A stretch of 64,000 nt of DNA from Rotaria sp. Silwood1 (lineage: Eukaryota; Rotifera; Eurotatoria; Philodinida; Philodinidae): contig CAJNOP010000002.1 of NCBI GenBank assembly GCA_905250075.1, positions 6,871,565-6,935,564 on the forward strand. The letters run 5' to 3'. This document shows positions 51,559 through 64,000 of the stretch, in pieces; position 1 is the stretch's first letter, and the number at the start of each line of letters is the position of its first letter. Made by a program: the position numbers and the translations under genes. The notes below the pieces were generated by a model. That model saw only the letters and a list, made by a program, of their open reading frames with translations. It had not been told where the DNA came from and did no database searches.

Positions 51559-53587
51559 TCAAACTAAATCCCTCATCATAATAGAAGTTCTCTTTGAAGA
51601 AACGACACGCTGGGCTTAATAAAAGATCTCCTTGAATTAAATAGTTTCTCACAAAATTGGAACATTAATAAGTTTATTTATATCAAAACATACTTAGTTT
51701 TCAGATTTTTTTCAGTTGAAAGTTTTTAAAGACTGAAACGAAGATTAACTCTAGATTTTTTAAATCCCTGAAAATATGTGCCGAAATCTTCAAAATCGTT
51801 TGAGCTTCTTGAAAAACTCCTAAAATTAACAATTATGAACATAAATGGAGTACAATAGAAAACTCGAGACTTTCTATTCCAATGGAGGACTCACTCAAAC
51901 ATAAGAAAATATGTAGGATTAATAACATTGTTTTAATGCTTTTATTTTTATTTGAGTATAGGTTTTGGTCATTTTTGGTCTTTCAAAGACTGTCTGGTAA
52001 TTAAAATAAACAGCAATATAATAATAATAATGCATACTGTACAGATGTTGAATGAAACTTGTAAGTAGTTATCAAGCATACAGTACAACACTGAAATATG
52101 ACCATGCCTTAGTATCATTACATAGTATGATGAAAAATAATTGATAATATGAATAACTAATTTTGTTTTGTTACACGTTATGTATAAATAAATAAAAAGT
52201 GTATCTTAAGCAATAATTGAATTTCAAGTCATATTGTATGATTCATAAATATTTCTAAAGTCCGTTCAACATTTATACCATATGCATGATTATTTTTGTT
52301 TACTTTAATTGTCATATATATTTTCAAATTGAGAAAGATCATTTTGAAGATTAAAAATCTCGAAACGTTATATTAAAACCAAAACTAAGATTTAAAATAA
52401 AAAAAAACATAAGAACAATGTTATTTATATTGACGAATGGCACATAAAGAATAAAAGTCTCCATTTTTTTAATATCTGCTCTAGTTTTCATAGATTCGAG
52501 CTGAACTTTTTTTTCTATAAAAATTCCACATTTTATACTTTTCAAAAACCATATACAGATGGATGTCACACAGATAAAAGTACAAGAGTTACTGTGGTAA
52601 TACTCCAGACGTACAACGTCAACAACTTCCCAACACAGAATATAGTTGTCCTGTATCTATGTGTACTCATGTCGACCTTATGTAGACAAATTGTGTTATC
52701 CATTTTATAGGACTTCAAAAGCTCTATCTTATTATTATGTTCAAGAATTTTCATAGAGAAACATCATAGCATAAAATAAATGTTATTTATTTCAAATTAA
52801 AAAATTGAGTTTTTTTTTTTTTTTTATTTGAAAATAAAAAGAGTACTCCTTATTTTATGCAATAAGGCTTTGCAATGAAAATTCTTGAATATAAAAATAA
52901 GACACAGCCTTTGAAGTTCTGCAAAATGGATAGTACTATTTGTCTATATAATTCGAAATAAGAACACATAAATACAGGTTAATCATATTTTGTATTTCTA
53001 AGCTGTTGAAAGAATTGAATGGTAAATCTTTTGAGAAAAAGTTCAGTTCAAATCTCTGAAAACTAAAGAAAATATTGAAAAACTATGTAAATCGTCATTC
53101 TTGATGGATCGTAAATGATTTATCAATTAAGTTCTTATAGCAACAAATTCAATTAATAAATAATTCAATAAATTTTGCCGTAAGAAAAGAAAATTTTTCT
53201 AGTTTATATCTTTTTGAAGATAAATTTCAACATCATAGAAAATTATTTTCTAATATGAAATTCTTTTTTTGATCACATATAAAACATAACTATTTGAATC
53301 TGGATTTTCATTAATATATTTTCGTTTATGAAAACAACAGAACAATAAGCACATACAATAATAAACAAACAAACATGAAAAACGAGTATATATTTCAGCT
53401 GAATTAAATGTAATAGAAAAAACAACAAAAAAAAGAAAAATGATTTATCAAAACAAACGAAGTAGCTCTTTCGATCAAGAACAACTTAAAAAGAAAAAGA
53501 AAAGAAAAGTTCATAAGCTATGAATGTGTGATATAGCATAGAAATTTACAAATATAAGTTTTCTTTTTCTTTTCTTTTTTTTGTCAT

Positions 53588-54254
53588 TTAACTGATTACA
53601 GTAAATGAATGTCCCTAAAATAAAAAAAAAATAATATTTAAAAAACTTTATTTAAATGTAAAGATTTCTAATTACCATCCAGTGAGCAACAAGCATAGCG
53701 GCAAGAAAGCTCAAAAATTGTGCAATAGCCATGAGTGTAAATGAATATCCAGTAGCATATTTTGCACCAATATATGTATAAAGTGATGCAGCAATAAGAA
53801 CACCACTTGAAAAAAGTAAAATAACAGATATAATACCACAAAGACGAGCCATGTTATTGCTTGCATCGGATTTATTTCTTGCTAAACCACTGAAAATAGC
53901 CAAAAGAGCAGCTACACCAATGGCGATGAGAGCCTAAACAACAATAAAAACAAATAAAATGTTATAACAAAAAACAACTTTTGTTCATACAGTAAGAGCG
54001 AAAGCAGCTGCTCGTCCACCATCAGTTCGTATACAAATACCAGCTGTACAGCTTTGCCAAAGGCCTAAAATCATTTAAAAAAAACGAATTCTATTTTTTC
54101 CGGGTTTCGAATATTAAATTTTTTTTCTCTTACCAGAATGTATATTAAGTCCTGTTGAAACCCAATAGGTAGTTGATACACCAATAATTGCTAATACAAC
54201 AGCAGCAATAGCAATAAGTGCACCAATAAATGGAAAAACTCGAAGAGCAGTCAT
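53588..54254 (-). CDS. Tetraspan PMP22/EMP/claudin-like membrane protein
   Basis: Four coding exons: 54134-54254, 53991-54064, 53676-53933 and 53588-53614; 480 nt, 159 aa, matching the roughly 160-aa PMP22/EMP/LIM2 size. Four hydrophobic segments at about residues 6-28, 59-81, 93-121 and 129-152. The first extracellular loop has the superfamily signature W31, G41-L42-W43, C46 and C51 (TGLNIHSGLWQSCTAGIC). Such proteins shape junctions or membrane contacts; the specific role here is unknown. Exon 3 could be read through its donor to a near stop (ending RNLYI). The 27-nt last exon, coding GHSFTVIS, has a clean acceptor and is preferred because it extends the fourth segment with a normal short tail. 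Confidence 0.82.
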
Positions 54255-54418
54255 TATGATTTTAATCGTATATAGTAGATGTATATAGCAGATGTATATA
54301 GAAATGAATGCAAATCTAAAATAAAATGACCGACGTAGAATAACGATATATGAAAAATGACTCCATCACATTCTTCTATTTCTTCTCTTTACATAAGCTA
54401 GAAAATAGAAGAAAGAAG

Positions 54419-54447
54419 CAGAGAGAAAGAGAGAGAGATAGAGAGAA
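54419..54447. repeat. (GA)n-rich microsatellite
   Basis: Imperfect GA repeat about 170 bp upstream of the tetraspan start codon, in its likely promoter or 5' UTR. Confidence 0.8.
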
Positions 54448-57400
54448 TGATAGCATCACGAAATCGAGGCGTCCGGTTAAAGCAGCATTATTGGTGCGTG
54501 CAAACTTGTTTGGAATATGCAGCGAAGAGAATCAATGGTACGCTAGTTGGGCAGAAGAGAAAAGAAAAAACACACTCATTTTTCCTCTCTCTCTCTTCAT
54601 CGTAACGATGCGAAGAAAAATCATCATATCTAGAAGATGCCAAGGGTCCGTTATCGACACGAACGCAACAAATGTAAAAATAGATGGAATAAGAGTGTCG
54701 ATGGTTTAGTCTTTGCGGATTCCATTGGGATTGAAAAAACATGTTTGCACATTCTTTCTGCTTTTTTCTTCTTTTTGTGATTGACAGTACTATCTCGAAC
54801 TTTTCAAGTTACATGTAGAATGATCACTGGCAAAAGATACTGAATAATGTAGTTCAATAACATGCACATGGCGAAAGCTCTACAAATAAAAAGAAAATGA
54901 TATATTCTATAGAAATAGGATCAGTATGTTTACTCGTTCAAACATTTGACTCAAATCGATAGTGAGCAGAGGTTAATCAAGTGCATGTATGCTTATATCA
55001 TACTAATGTACATGTTCACAATGTGAGAAAAAACGTTCTATTATTAGCAAGTAAATTATCCTCTAATATTGACATTTTATTTCTTATATCTCAACTTTGT
55101 AAAGGTTTTTCTATGAAGAACAGTTAGATTAAATATATAATTAATCTTTTTTTTTCTCGTATAATCATTCATTGAAGCAGCATGATGATGTTGATTCAAG
55201 TTCTGCACATACATACAGACACACAACATTGTTCTTTAACGAATACACAAAAGAAAATACGCAACATCAAATGACACATCAAATAACATATCAAATACTT
55301 AAGGAACAAACAACGCTCTATCTAATTAAATATATTCCAGTTTCGTATGAGTCATGAATCTATGTAACAAAAAAAACAACAACTGGGTTACTAAGTAGAC
55401 AGAGGAATACGATAAATGCATTATAGTAAGACTTTTTATTTTCTATGATCATTTCAATTGAAAGCAAAAAAGAAAGCCAAAAACGACATGCTTATCTTAA
55501 TTGTGTTGTGAGTATTAGTTCAACAACTAGATGACAATGTATAAAATAGACTTTGGAACTATTTTATTCGATGTCGCAAATCAAACAGAAATTGACAATA
55601 TTCTTTTTTCATTAATATTCAATTCATATCGCTTTTTTAATGCTCTACAGAATTATCATATGAATAATTTACATCTATTCAATCTGGACAAGAGTTCATC
55701 ATTTTCTTGTTGCTATCTTTCTTATTTTTTTTTTCTCGCATTGCTAAATAAGAAGCCATAGAGAGTATACAAATCGCATACGTCTGGATGGTATGTTATC
55801 TCTGACTTTTTTCTATTTTGTTGGCTACGTGAATTGTACAAGAAAAGAACAAACACTTGTTAACTATCAATCAATCTGTCGTCGAACACTTGTTTTTTTT
55901 ATATGTCTGCAAAGAAGAACATCGATCATCTTCTTCGTATTATTCTATTAACTAAATAAAAATGTCGATAAATGAGCGTTCATGACTAACGACAACATCA
56001 TTGTTTATTTGATGAACTTCTATAAATAAAATTAAAAAAAAAAAGAGGAAAAGAAATGCAACCAATTCATCATTATTATTGATTGATTGATGATGATTTT
56101 TTTTTCAATATTTATTTTAAAAGAACATTGTTAAATTTGTTTTCTTTGTCTTTCGATATGAATCAATCAAATATATGATAGAGTATTTAGTTACAATACA
56201 AATCTTCTGTTTAATTAATTTAAACATGTAATATTTGTGAAGATTTAGACTTATAGCAAACTTTTAATAATCATATCATTATCAGTTTTTTTATATCATC
56301 CGTTTTGAACAATAGAAAATGAATAGAAAAATGTGATATTATTTTTCAATTGATAAAACTGTTTAAATTTAACAATAATCACAAGAATAGCTCTATATAA
56401 GTAGAAATTTTTACAGAAATAAAAGAAATCTCAAGAGAATAGGCGTTCAGAGAGTTTCATTTTATGGCCTTGGACATTTAATATGCTATGATATAAATAT
56501 ATAACTGAATTTATTTCGTTTTTTGTCTTTTTCATACACGTATATGAAAGCATAAAAATATAACTATGATTAAATTGCAATAAATCGGATATTGTCTTAG
56601 GAAAACAAAAAATAATTATCTGTATGACTACATATTGATTCATCTTGAAAATAATAAAGAACAATAAGTGCAGATGCATTCTCAAGGACACAGTTATATA
56701 TGCTTGCGTATTGCACTAATATAATCAACCTGAACAAAATGAAGAATCTTTGAAAATAATATGAAATTTGTCCCGGAAAAAATTATTGTTAAATCAATCG
56801 ATTCAGTTTAATCTGGACATGAGCAGTTTTGAGTTTTTTGTGCATTACAGCTAAACCTATTGATATCAAAGATCATCTTAATTATTAATTTCTCAGGCAA
56901 TGTACTTTTGTATTCGACAAAAAAGTTCATTAGTTAAAATCTTTCAAATTTTATCTTCTAGCTCTATAAACATGTAAAATTTACATATAGATCTTAAAAT
57001 ACTTGTTAATGAGTTTAATATATAATTAATATTCATATGATTAATAATATCTATTTCTTTGTCTTATTTTTCCATTTATTCTGTTTGTCATTCATGTTTC
57101 TATTGTCTTCTTAAGAAAGTAATTTATATTAAACATATTTCTATTTTCTTTCTTGTTTTCTCTTTCTTTTTTTTGATTAATGATTTTTCTTTTTTGCAAA
57201 TGTAAAGCTTTGTAAGTCTATTTTTTACACAATAGACGACTTGTTCATTTATTGAAAATAAGAATTCATTGGAGATCGATAGCCAATTTTCATTCTATTC
57301 AAATAAACATATTATTAACAAGTTCAATTTACAGTTGGCTAAATTATCAGTTTTTCAAAAACTTGATCTATTCTCATCTCTGATTGATGTCTACTTCTAA

Positions 57401-58140
57401 TATGTTTTATACAGAACAAAAAGATGTTCATGAAATCCCTGTGGGATTAACATGTGAAACACAATATAGCTATTATTGCTAATCACAAGGAGTTTGTTCT
57501 ATTCTAACTTTTTTGGGATATATCATACTTCTACGTAATCCTTCAGAACTAGAATAGTGAAGTACTTCATGTATTATAACAAGATGTTATTGACATACGA
57601 TTAAAGACCGTACATCCACAACGTCTGTAAAGAAGAGAGGAGATCGTTACTAAAGGTTTACAAGCTTTCTTGGTTGTCAATCTAATAAAAAAAAACATAT
57701 TCCAACTGTCGCTTTTCTGGCGTGAGGTTTTATTTTCCGTTGCTTATTTCGAAGTAGAGAAATGAGGAAATGAGTAGTTTGGATGTGAATCTTCGCCTTA
57801 ATGACACTCATATTATTCATTCGTTCATTTTTCTTTTTCCAAATAATTATTGGACTAAAATTGTGCACACCGCTGTGAAGGCGTCTGTCACGATCTGTGG
57901 AGAATAGTAGATATAAATTTCTACCTTATCTATTTCAATACTTCTTTTAGATCATGTTTCACAAAAAGCCAATATGATTAGTTCATTATACAACAATCAT
58001 AAAAGAATATTTTGTGCTTGCTGAGTCATGTCTAAAAACCTAGAATATGAAATTTAAAACTTGTTTGTTTGTTTTTTCTCTTTATACAAACTTACTTTTT
58101 CCTTTTTATTTCTTTTAGACAAAAAAAGTTACATACATGT

Positions 58141-58154
58141 ATATATATATATAT
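58141..58154. repeat. (AT)n microsatellite
   Basis: Short AT dinucleotide run. Confidence 0.85.
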
Positions 58155-58444
58155 CTTTTAGTAATACGCGTAGCACAGATGCGCACTTCACTTTAGTATT
58201 ATTTTTCTCTTTAGTACCAAATGTAATTTAGGCACGAAAAAAAGTAGTAGAAAAAAATCAAGTATCAAAGTACCGACTGTTCTCAGTCGATCAAAAGAAA
58301 AAAAAACATGAACCAAAAAAAGAAGCATTATGTCAATAACACATAAAAAAATTGATCTTATTACTAGTCATGCTCACACACAGATACACCGGAGTTTTTT
58401 TTTGTATCTATCTTTTTTTATTTTTACATATGGATATGAATGAA

Positions 58445-61400
58445 TTAATCCGCTCCAACCAATGTTGATTGTGATGATGATGATGAATAATTATTAATAT
58501 CGTTGAATTCTATAATTTCATTTGTCGATGTATTATTATGAATATTTTTATTTAATATTGTTGTTTGTTGAAGAAGAGATTGAGCTTGTTCTAAAGTATA
58601 TTGTGCACTACGTGTACGTTGAAATGAACGTATATCAGTGTCTTCATTAGATATATTATGTGCTGGTGACCATTGCCATGATGTTTGCATTTGTTGTTTT
58701 AACCAATTAATAGCTGCTTCCCATTGAATAGCAGTTGAAGAAAAATAATCTTTACAAGCATTACTTCTACAAAGAAAAGCAAAGAATTTCTTATATTTTG
58801 TTTTTAAATCTAATATCAAATAATAATTTATAAAAAAAAAAGACATGAGTTTCTGAACGTACTGATTCGATAGAGTTATAAGATATTTGACTGTTTGATA
58901 AGCTCGTCGTTGTTCTGTATCAATACTGGTTCGAATAAGTGAATAAAGTCCATTAAAATTTTGATTATTATCCGTACTAGAAGATTCATTTATACCTTCA
59001 AATGCTAATTGAAGACGTTTTGTTTGTAATGAATCTTCAATTAACTAGAATAAATAATAGAATTTTGATTTTGAATCAATTTCAATAGATATTACATATC
59101 TAGTATGATTAAGAGACGATTTGTATGTGAATTAAAGAAATTATTGATCAAAAATAAATGATACTTTTCATATATTGACGAAACTACTCTTCCTACTTTT
59201 TGACATAAACCTTGTTCAGTGGAATAAAACTGATGAATTAAAGTTTTACTATTATTTTAAGCTTGATCAATATGAACTTGGAGGTTGTATTAGAAGAAAA
59301 GTTAAAGTTTAGGAAAATATTTTTGTCTTCAAAAAATTAATTTACATGTATTCAGAGAAAATAAACGTTATGATATTAGATTTGTTAATCTTCAGCAGCA
59401 TAACTTTCGTTACATGATGAGACTCGTTCAAATTTAATAAAAATTTTCTTCGTTATTTATCAAACAGATGATTGAGTTTTAATCAAAAAACGATATTGAT
59501 GAGTACAGGGCGACTTCTGTTTAATAACTTACCTTCATAATTCTTATATATTCCTCCATACGTTTCTTAATAATTGTAATAATGTCTTAGTTTTGTTTTT
59601 GAAGAATGCCTCTCGTATTTCTATATTGTTCAAAAAAATAGAAGTTCTTATCAAGAGTCACTTACCCAAGACAAAAAAAGAAAAGTTATTTTCACATTAC
59701 TATAAATATGAACACGAGCGTCAATAACACAACCTTCGAAAAGTAGCGGTAGAATGTATATATTACTTATTTATCTTTTTTATCAAGATAATTAACTTGC
59801 AATATAATTGACTATTTAAAGATTCTTATATAAAATAATTACACATTATACAGAAAGGTTATTTATAATCATCAGTACCATAGAGTTAAACTATATTCCC
59901 TAGATAATTCATAAGAGTACTTTAATACTATTTTTTAAGTACAATATAAACAGTTAGAGTGAAATAACTTGTAGCAATAGAGATAACTAGATGTATTAAA
60001 GACAAAAATCATGTTCAAATACATCTTAGTGATAATATGGCAACGACAAAGTATTTTTAAAGACGACTTTGAAAATTAACAGTATCAAATGGTATATGGA
60101 TCCAACCTAATACCAAAATTCGAAGCACTCCTCTCTACAGATATCTTTTAAAAAAAAGAATATTTAAATACAAATTGAATTTAAATACTATCATTTCAAC
60201 ACATCTAAAATCTGTTTCATGATCATACGAACAATCTTTGGTACGGTGTCAAAATTCGATTGACCCATGAAGTTTTCTCTGAACAGAAACTAATATTATA
60301 TATTTTCCTTTTATAATATTTTATTCTAATGATGCTATGAAGTCAGATTCTAATACTATTCTACATCCAGGCTATGGGATAGAACCCATCGAGTCGGTTC
60401 CAAATTCGATCCGAATATGTTGAACCCAACGGATCTACTATGTATGGTTAAGAACGCATTATGCCATTGTGAAACAGCTCATTCAACTTTATATAACGGC
60501 AGAAAATTGATTAAAAACAGAAACTTAGAGATTTAGAGATCTTTTCTCGTTACATATTCATTTAATAATAAATAAAAAATGAAAATTCTTAATTGACTTA
60601 CTAATATACTACTTAATAATTTAAATAATGATTTTAAATCATTTGTATGAGCTTGTACAATTGATTGTAAAATAATACGAATAAATTGTTCAGAAAATTT
60701 TTCATTATTTTTTGCTAAGATTTCTATTAATTGTAAAGTATATATTAATTTTGTTGATGATACTTCTTGAAAAGCATAACATATTTCTTTTAAATATCTA
60801 TTTGACCATTGTCCAAAATAATACATATTCATTTGTTTAATTATTGCAATATATTTTTTATGATTATTTTCATCAATTGAATAACAAAATAAAGCTAAAA
60901 TTGATAGAATTTCATGTATAATACCAAATTCTTTTGCTTGTTCACAATGCCATCTTCTATTATCAATATTTTCACATAATAAAAAATTTATTAAACGTAT
61001 AAATGTATTTAATTTTAATAGATATTCAATAGATATATTATTCATATTTGCATATGTATAAATTAATTGAAAATAAACATGTGAATGTTTAACTTGTTCA
61101 ACAACAGATTTATCTAATAAAATAATTAATTGTTCAATAAATAATTCAATATAGTTTTCAATATTATGTATATAACTTGATTGTAAAACATGTTCACATA
61201 TTTGTTTAAATATTTGTCTTATATCATCCATAGGACAATCAAGTAAATATAATTTTAAAATATCATCATTTTTTTCAAATAATAATTGATAAAAAATATC
61301 ACATGATAAAGAATTTTTTGAAAATAAATTTTTTAATAATTCAATCCATTGTTGTAAATTATCTTTACGTAAACGACGATGTGTTCGTAAATATGTATTA

Positions 61401-63985
61401 AATAAAAATTTTAATGCTAATTTTGTACATAGATCATATGATAATGAATTATTATTATTATTATTATTAGATTCAATATTATTCAATTGTATATTTTCAT
61501 CTAAACATACACTTGATAATTTATATATAAATTGAAAATAATCATCACAATAAGTATCACGATTTTTTAAAAATTCTAAATTTTCATCTTTAACACAATT
61601 AAGAACACGTGATGATATTAATGGTTTTTTTATTTTAAATAAATCATTATGTTCACTTTGAACAACTAAATCTGCTAATTGTGATAATGAATCACGTTGA
61701 TTTGAATGATTTAAACGTGTATTACGTGTTGTTAAACGATTTGTATTTGGTGATGAAGGTATTGATGGTGGTGGTGGAAGTAATTTTAATGGTTCAATAC
61801 ATTGATATATAAGCATATATGCACTCCAAAAACGTGTACGTTCATCATTTGTATTATTATTATTATCTTTTTGAACACGAAATGTTCCACCAAAACATTC
61901 TTCTTCAAGCATTTGTTCAGTTAATTGAATTTCTTCAACTGTTGTATCATTAAAACGATACCATTGATTTGTATTATTTGAATAACGACATCGTGTATCT
62001 TTTATAAATGAATAATAATGACCGGCATTTGCTTGTCCAGAATGAATAACAATACCAACTAATTCATAATTTATAGTTGGCATTGTATTAGAAGGATTAC
62101 TTAAAGATGAAGTTGTACGTGATATTGATTTATTATTACCTAAAAGATGAAATATATTCAGAAAGATATGTTTTTCACCTCTATACAAAAGAAAATTTGA
62201 TAATAACAATTTATTCAATGTCACTGACGTATTATAGTTCGTACTTTATGTCACTCTATTTTTAGTAACATTAGCAAAGAAAATTCGATGATAGAGATAA
62301 TTTTCTTAACATTTATTTTTAGATAATATTTTGAAGTTAGAAGAGTTCTTCGTTTTAAAGATGAGTAAATCAAATTTTAACTGAATTTTCATCAAGTTTT
62401 GTTTTAATATTGAAGATTAACTGTGTCTTTTTTATCTGTATGAAAGTTTAATTATCCTTAGCTACGAATAATAAGAAGTAAGAAAAAAGATTTTTCACAT
62501 ATTCCATAACTAGGGATGTACCAAGATCGAAATTTTCTGCGGCAAAACTCCTGAGCCTCGACGAGATTTTTATTGAGAATGACTTAGCTTGATTTCATCT
62601 TGCAGGAAATACAACCGAATAGATGGACCATGAAAGTAAAAGGCCAAGTCTCGACCAATCTCGGTCGAATAAATGAACAAAGCAAAATTTTGACTGAGAC
62701 TTGGCCTTTTACTTTTATGACTCGTCTATCCAATTGTATTTCCTGCAAGATGAAATTAAGCTAAGCAATTCTCAAAAAAAATCTCGTAGAGGCTCGAGAT
62801 TTTTGCCGAAGAAAATTTCGATCTTAGTTAGGAAGTCTTCAGTCTCAGTACATCCCTGTCCGCAAGCTTTTATTTTATTGCAACGTAAATTCAGTCTATG
62901 ACAATATTTTCTGTTTTTCATTTCTATTTTTTACCAATATTGAAGTAAATAAAACACTAATATATATGTGTTTTTAAACATGATTTGGTTTTTTTTTATA
63001 CACGACTAAGTCATAAGTCAAGTAAAATTTCCAAGTCAAAATATGACTTGAGAAGCCAATATCGTGTTTTGTTTCTTTTTTTTTTTCTAAAGTGATAGTC
63101 ATATGAACAATAATGATGTTTTCAAATAAAAATTATATACTTCTTTTTCTTAAAACTTTTTATTGTATATAAGATACTAATAATATTTGATTAATGTTTT
63201 TTTAATTGATAAGGACAAATGGGAAAAAAGCTGAACAAAAAATATGACTTTCGATATTTCAATCTTCTGTTATGTTTTTATTTACTAATTCTTAGACGAA
63301 ATTATTAATCATATACTAGATGAATATTTAAGATTTATATATCAAGCAAACTGCCAAAAAAAAAAGAATCTTGCTTCATAAGTAGATGGACAGTAAACAT
63401 AAATATGAGTTACCTATTGTTGTTGATGATGAATTACATCCATTTGTATTAGTAACTAAATCATCATGTTCAATAAAACTTTCACGTTTATTAACACCTT
63501 CTAATGTATATGGTTCCATATTGAGTATGAATGGAAATTTAAAATAATCATCAAATTTTAATGCACGATTATTTTCCCAATCAAAACCAAAGCGTTTCAT
63601 TTGTATACATAATAATGGTGGTAATTTTTTAATACATAATCGTTTAATTGTTGTTCGTTTTTCTTGACATTTAGCACAAAAATACTATTTGAAAACAAAA
63701 AATAAATAGATTTTCTTGTTCTAATATTCATAAAGAAAAGAAATTTTTAACTTACAGCATTATTTCCATCAAGTAATTCACCTTTAACAAATTGATTTAA
63801 TGATTCATTAAGTGAATCAACTTTAACAGCAACATTTAATGCCATAAATTTTTCTTCACCTTCATAACGATGATTACAACCATTTGTACATATCATTTGA
63901 TTACAAAAAATTCCTTCAAATTGTTTATGAAATATTTCTTCTTGTTTTATATTTTTTAAATATTCATCAATTTGATCAGTCATTG
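58445..63985 (-). CDS. USP24: Ubiquitin carboxyl-terminal hydrolase USP24, 3' part
   Basis: Large cysteine deubiquitinase of the USP9X/USP24 group. Exons in the window: 63756-63985, 63414-63684, 60602-62139, 58863-59044 and 58445-58766. The 5' part, with the catalytic Cys box, is off the right edge; the first exon here starts after TTTACAG. Seen: [21 protein letters not shown] with zinc-finger-type cysteines and [35 protein letters not shown], the His box [18 protein letters not shown], then [15 protein letters not shown] and [10 protein letters not shown]. Beyond the protease domain, [26 protein letters not shown] and, near the end, [20 protein letters not shown] match USP24 rather than USP9X. 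An Asn run (AAT)7 at 61449-61469 expands a linker. Phases agree at every junction. A MITE occupies the 62140-63413 intron. Confidence 0.93.
59045..60601 (-). other. Intron of USP24
   Basis: A 1557-bp intron. The flanking exons join without loss relative to USP24 (SSIL followed by LIEDSLQ), so no coding exon is expected here. Confidence 0.75.
61449..61469. repeat. (ATT)7 microsatellite coding for poly-Asn
   Basis: In-frame trinucleotide run inside the large USP24 exon; reads as seven AAT codons on the minus strand. Confidence 0.9.
62511..62858. mobile_element. hAT-like palindromic MITE in a USP24 intron, 348 bp
   Basis: Left end TAGGGATGTACCAAGATCG and right end ...GTACATCCCTG are inverted repeats. 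Similarity extends through most of each arm (GATCGAAATTTTCTGCGG; TTCATCTTGCAGGAAATACA; AAAGTAAAAGGCCAAGTCTC, each with a reverse copy). The canonical first base C has become T on the left. Flanking 8-mers TCCATAAC (62503-62510) and TCCGCAAG (62859-62866) agree at 5 of 8 positions, a possible decayed target duplication. No transposase. Confidence 0.7.
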
Positions 63986-64000
63986 CTGTAAAAAAATCAA

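Larger units (their letters stand above)
47792..53587. other. Intergenic with two mobile elements
   Basis: Holds the duplicated 3' flank, the hAT-type MITE (48003-48773) and a long-TIR element (50599-51558). The remaining AT-rich sequence shows no supported gene. Confidence 0.5.
54255..58444. other. Intergenic, 5' of the tetraspan gene
   Basis: About 4.2 kb between the tetraspan gene start and the USP24 stop, both on the minus strand. It contains a GA-rich microsatellite near 54419-54447 and an AT dinucleotide run at 58141-58154. Open frames here are short and low-complexity; none is supported as a gene. Confidence 0.5.

Noticed and set aside
54350-54742. 119-aa and 84-aa ORFs on opposite strands upstream of the tetraspan gene
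   Set aside because: Driven by a GA-rich microsatellite and low-complexity sequence; no recognisable domain.
60361-60450. GGGATAGAACCCATCGAGTCGG-rich patch in a USP24 intron
   Set aside because: Distinct composition, but no inverted termini, duplication or coding frame.
62701-62901. 66-aa plus-strand ORF
   Set aside because: Lies within the arm of a palindromic MITE inside a USP24 intron.
1-64000. CRISPR array, bacterial operon, prophage or viral insertion
   Set aside because: No spaced direct repeats, no bacterial-style gene packing and no viral genes; every supported gene is a spliced or single-exon eukaryotic gene.

Overview
The window looks like a contig from a small-genome, AT-rich animal. 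The supported genes are all metazoan (Ragulator subunit LAMTOR4, cytosolic-type HARS with a WHEP domain, a HUNK-like AMPK-related kinase, a PMP22/claudin-fold tetraspan protein, USP24). Coding DNA is broken by many GT-AG introns, mostly about 50-60 bp, and the codons are strongly A/T-ending. This style fits a bdelloid rotifer, but that is an inference from style; no marker in the window proves it.

Layout. 1.2-5.3 kb (minus): LAMTOR4, then HARS (10 coding exons, frame closes at 543 aa). 5.9-30.3 kb (plus): one very large gene, modelled here as 45 exons and about 3,960 aa, for a coiled-coil protein that may be golgin-like. It is built from two families of exon-encoded repeat modules and interrupted by a 10-N gap inside the first repeat array. 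It is divergently arranged with HARS across about 0.6 kb. 33.3-36.2 kb (minus): HUNK-like kinase, 8 exons, 699 aa. 40.2-49.7 kb (plus): two tandem copies of an intronless glycosyltransferase-like gene. The first is truncated at a 100-N gap; the second is complete (381 aa). A 771-bp hAT-type MITE with a perfect 8-bp target duplication sits in the 3' flank of copy 2, and copy 1 keeps the paralogous empty site. 53.6-54.3 kb (minus): four-TM PMP22/EMP/claudin-like gene, 159 aa. 58.4-64.0 kb (minus): 3' part of USP24, containing the second half of the protease domain and the C-terminus; the catalytic Cys lies beyond the window edge.

Other content. Non-coding DNA holds several inverted-repeat elements: two hAT-like MITEs, a 960-bp long-TIR element, a 166-bp palindromic MITE, an intronic foldback and small hairpins. 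Microsatellites and two assembly gaps are also present. The genes are unrelated housekeeping or signalling loci and do not form an operon-like system.

Best targets for a second look: the modular coiled-coil gene (phase-matched 0-0 and 2-2 repeat modules, a likely gene-conversion tract, repeated TQT motifs resembling dynein light chain LC8 sites, a short Cys-containing C-terminus), the duplicated glycosyltransferase-like genes, and a possible alternative first exon giving HARS a mitochondrial leader. All homology statements come from reading the sequence; no search was run.
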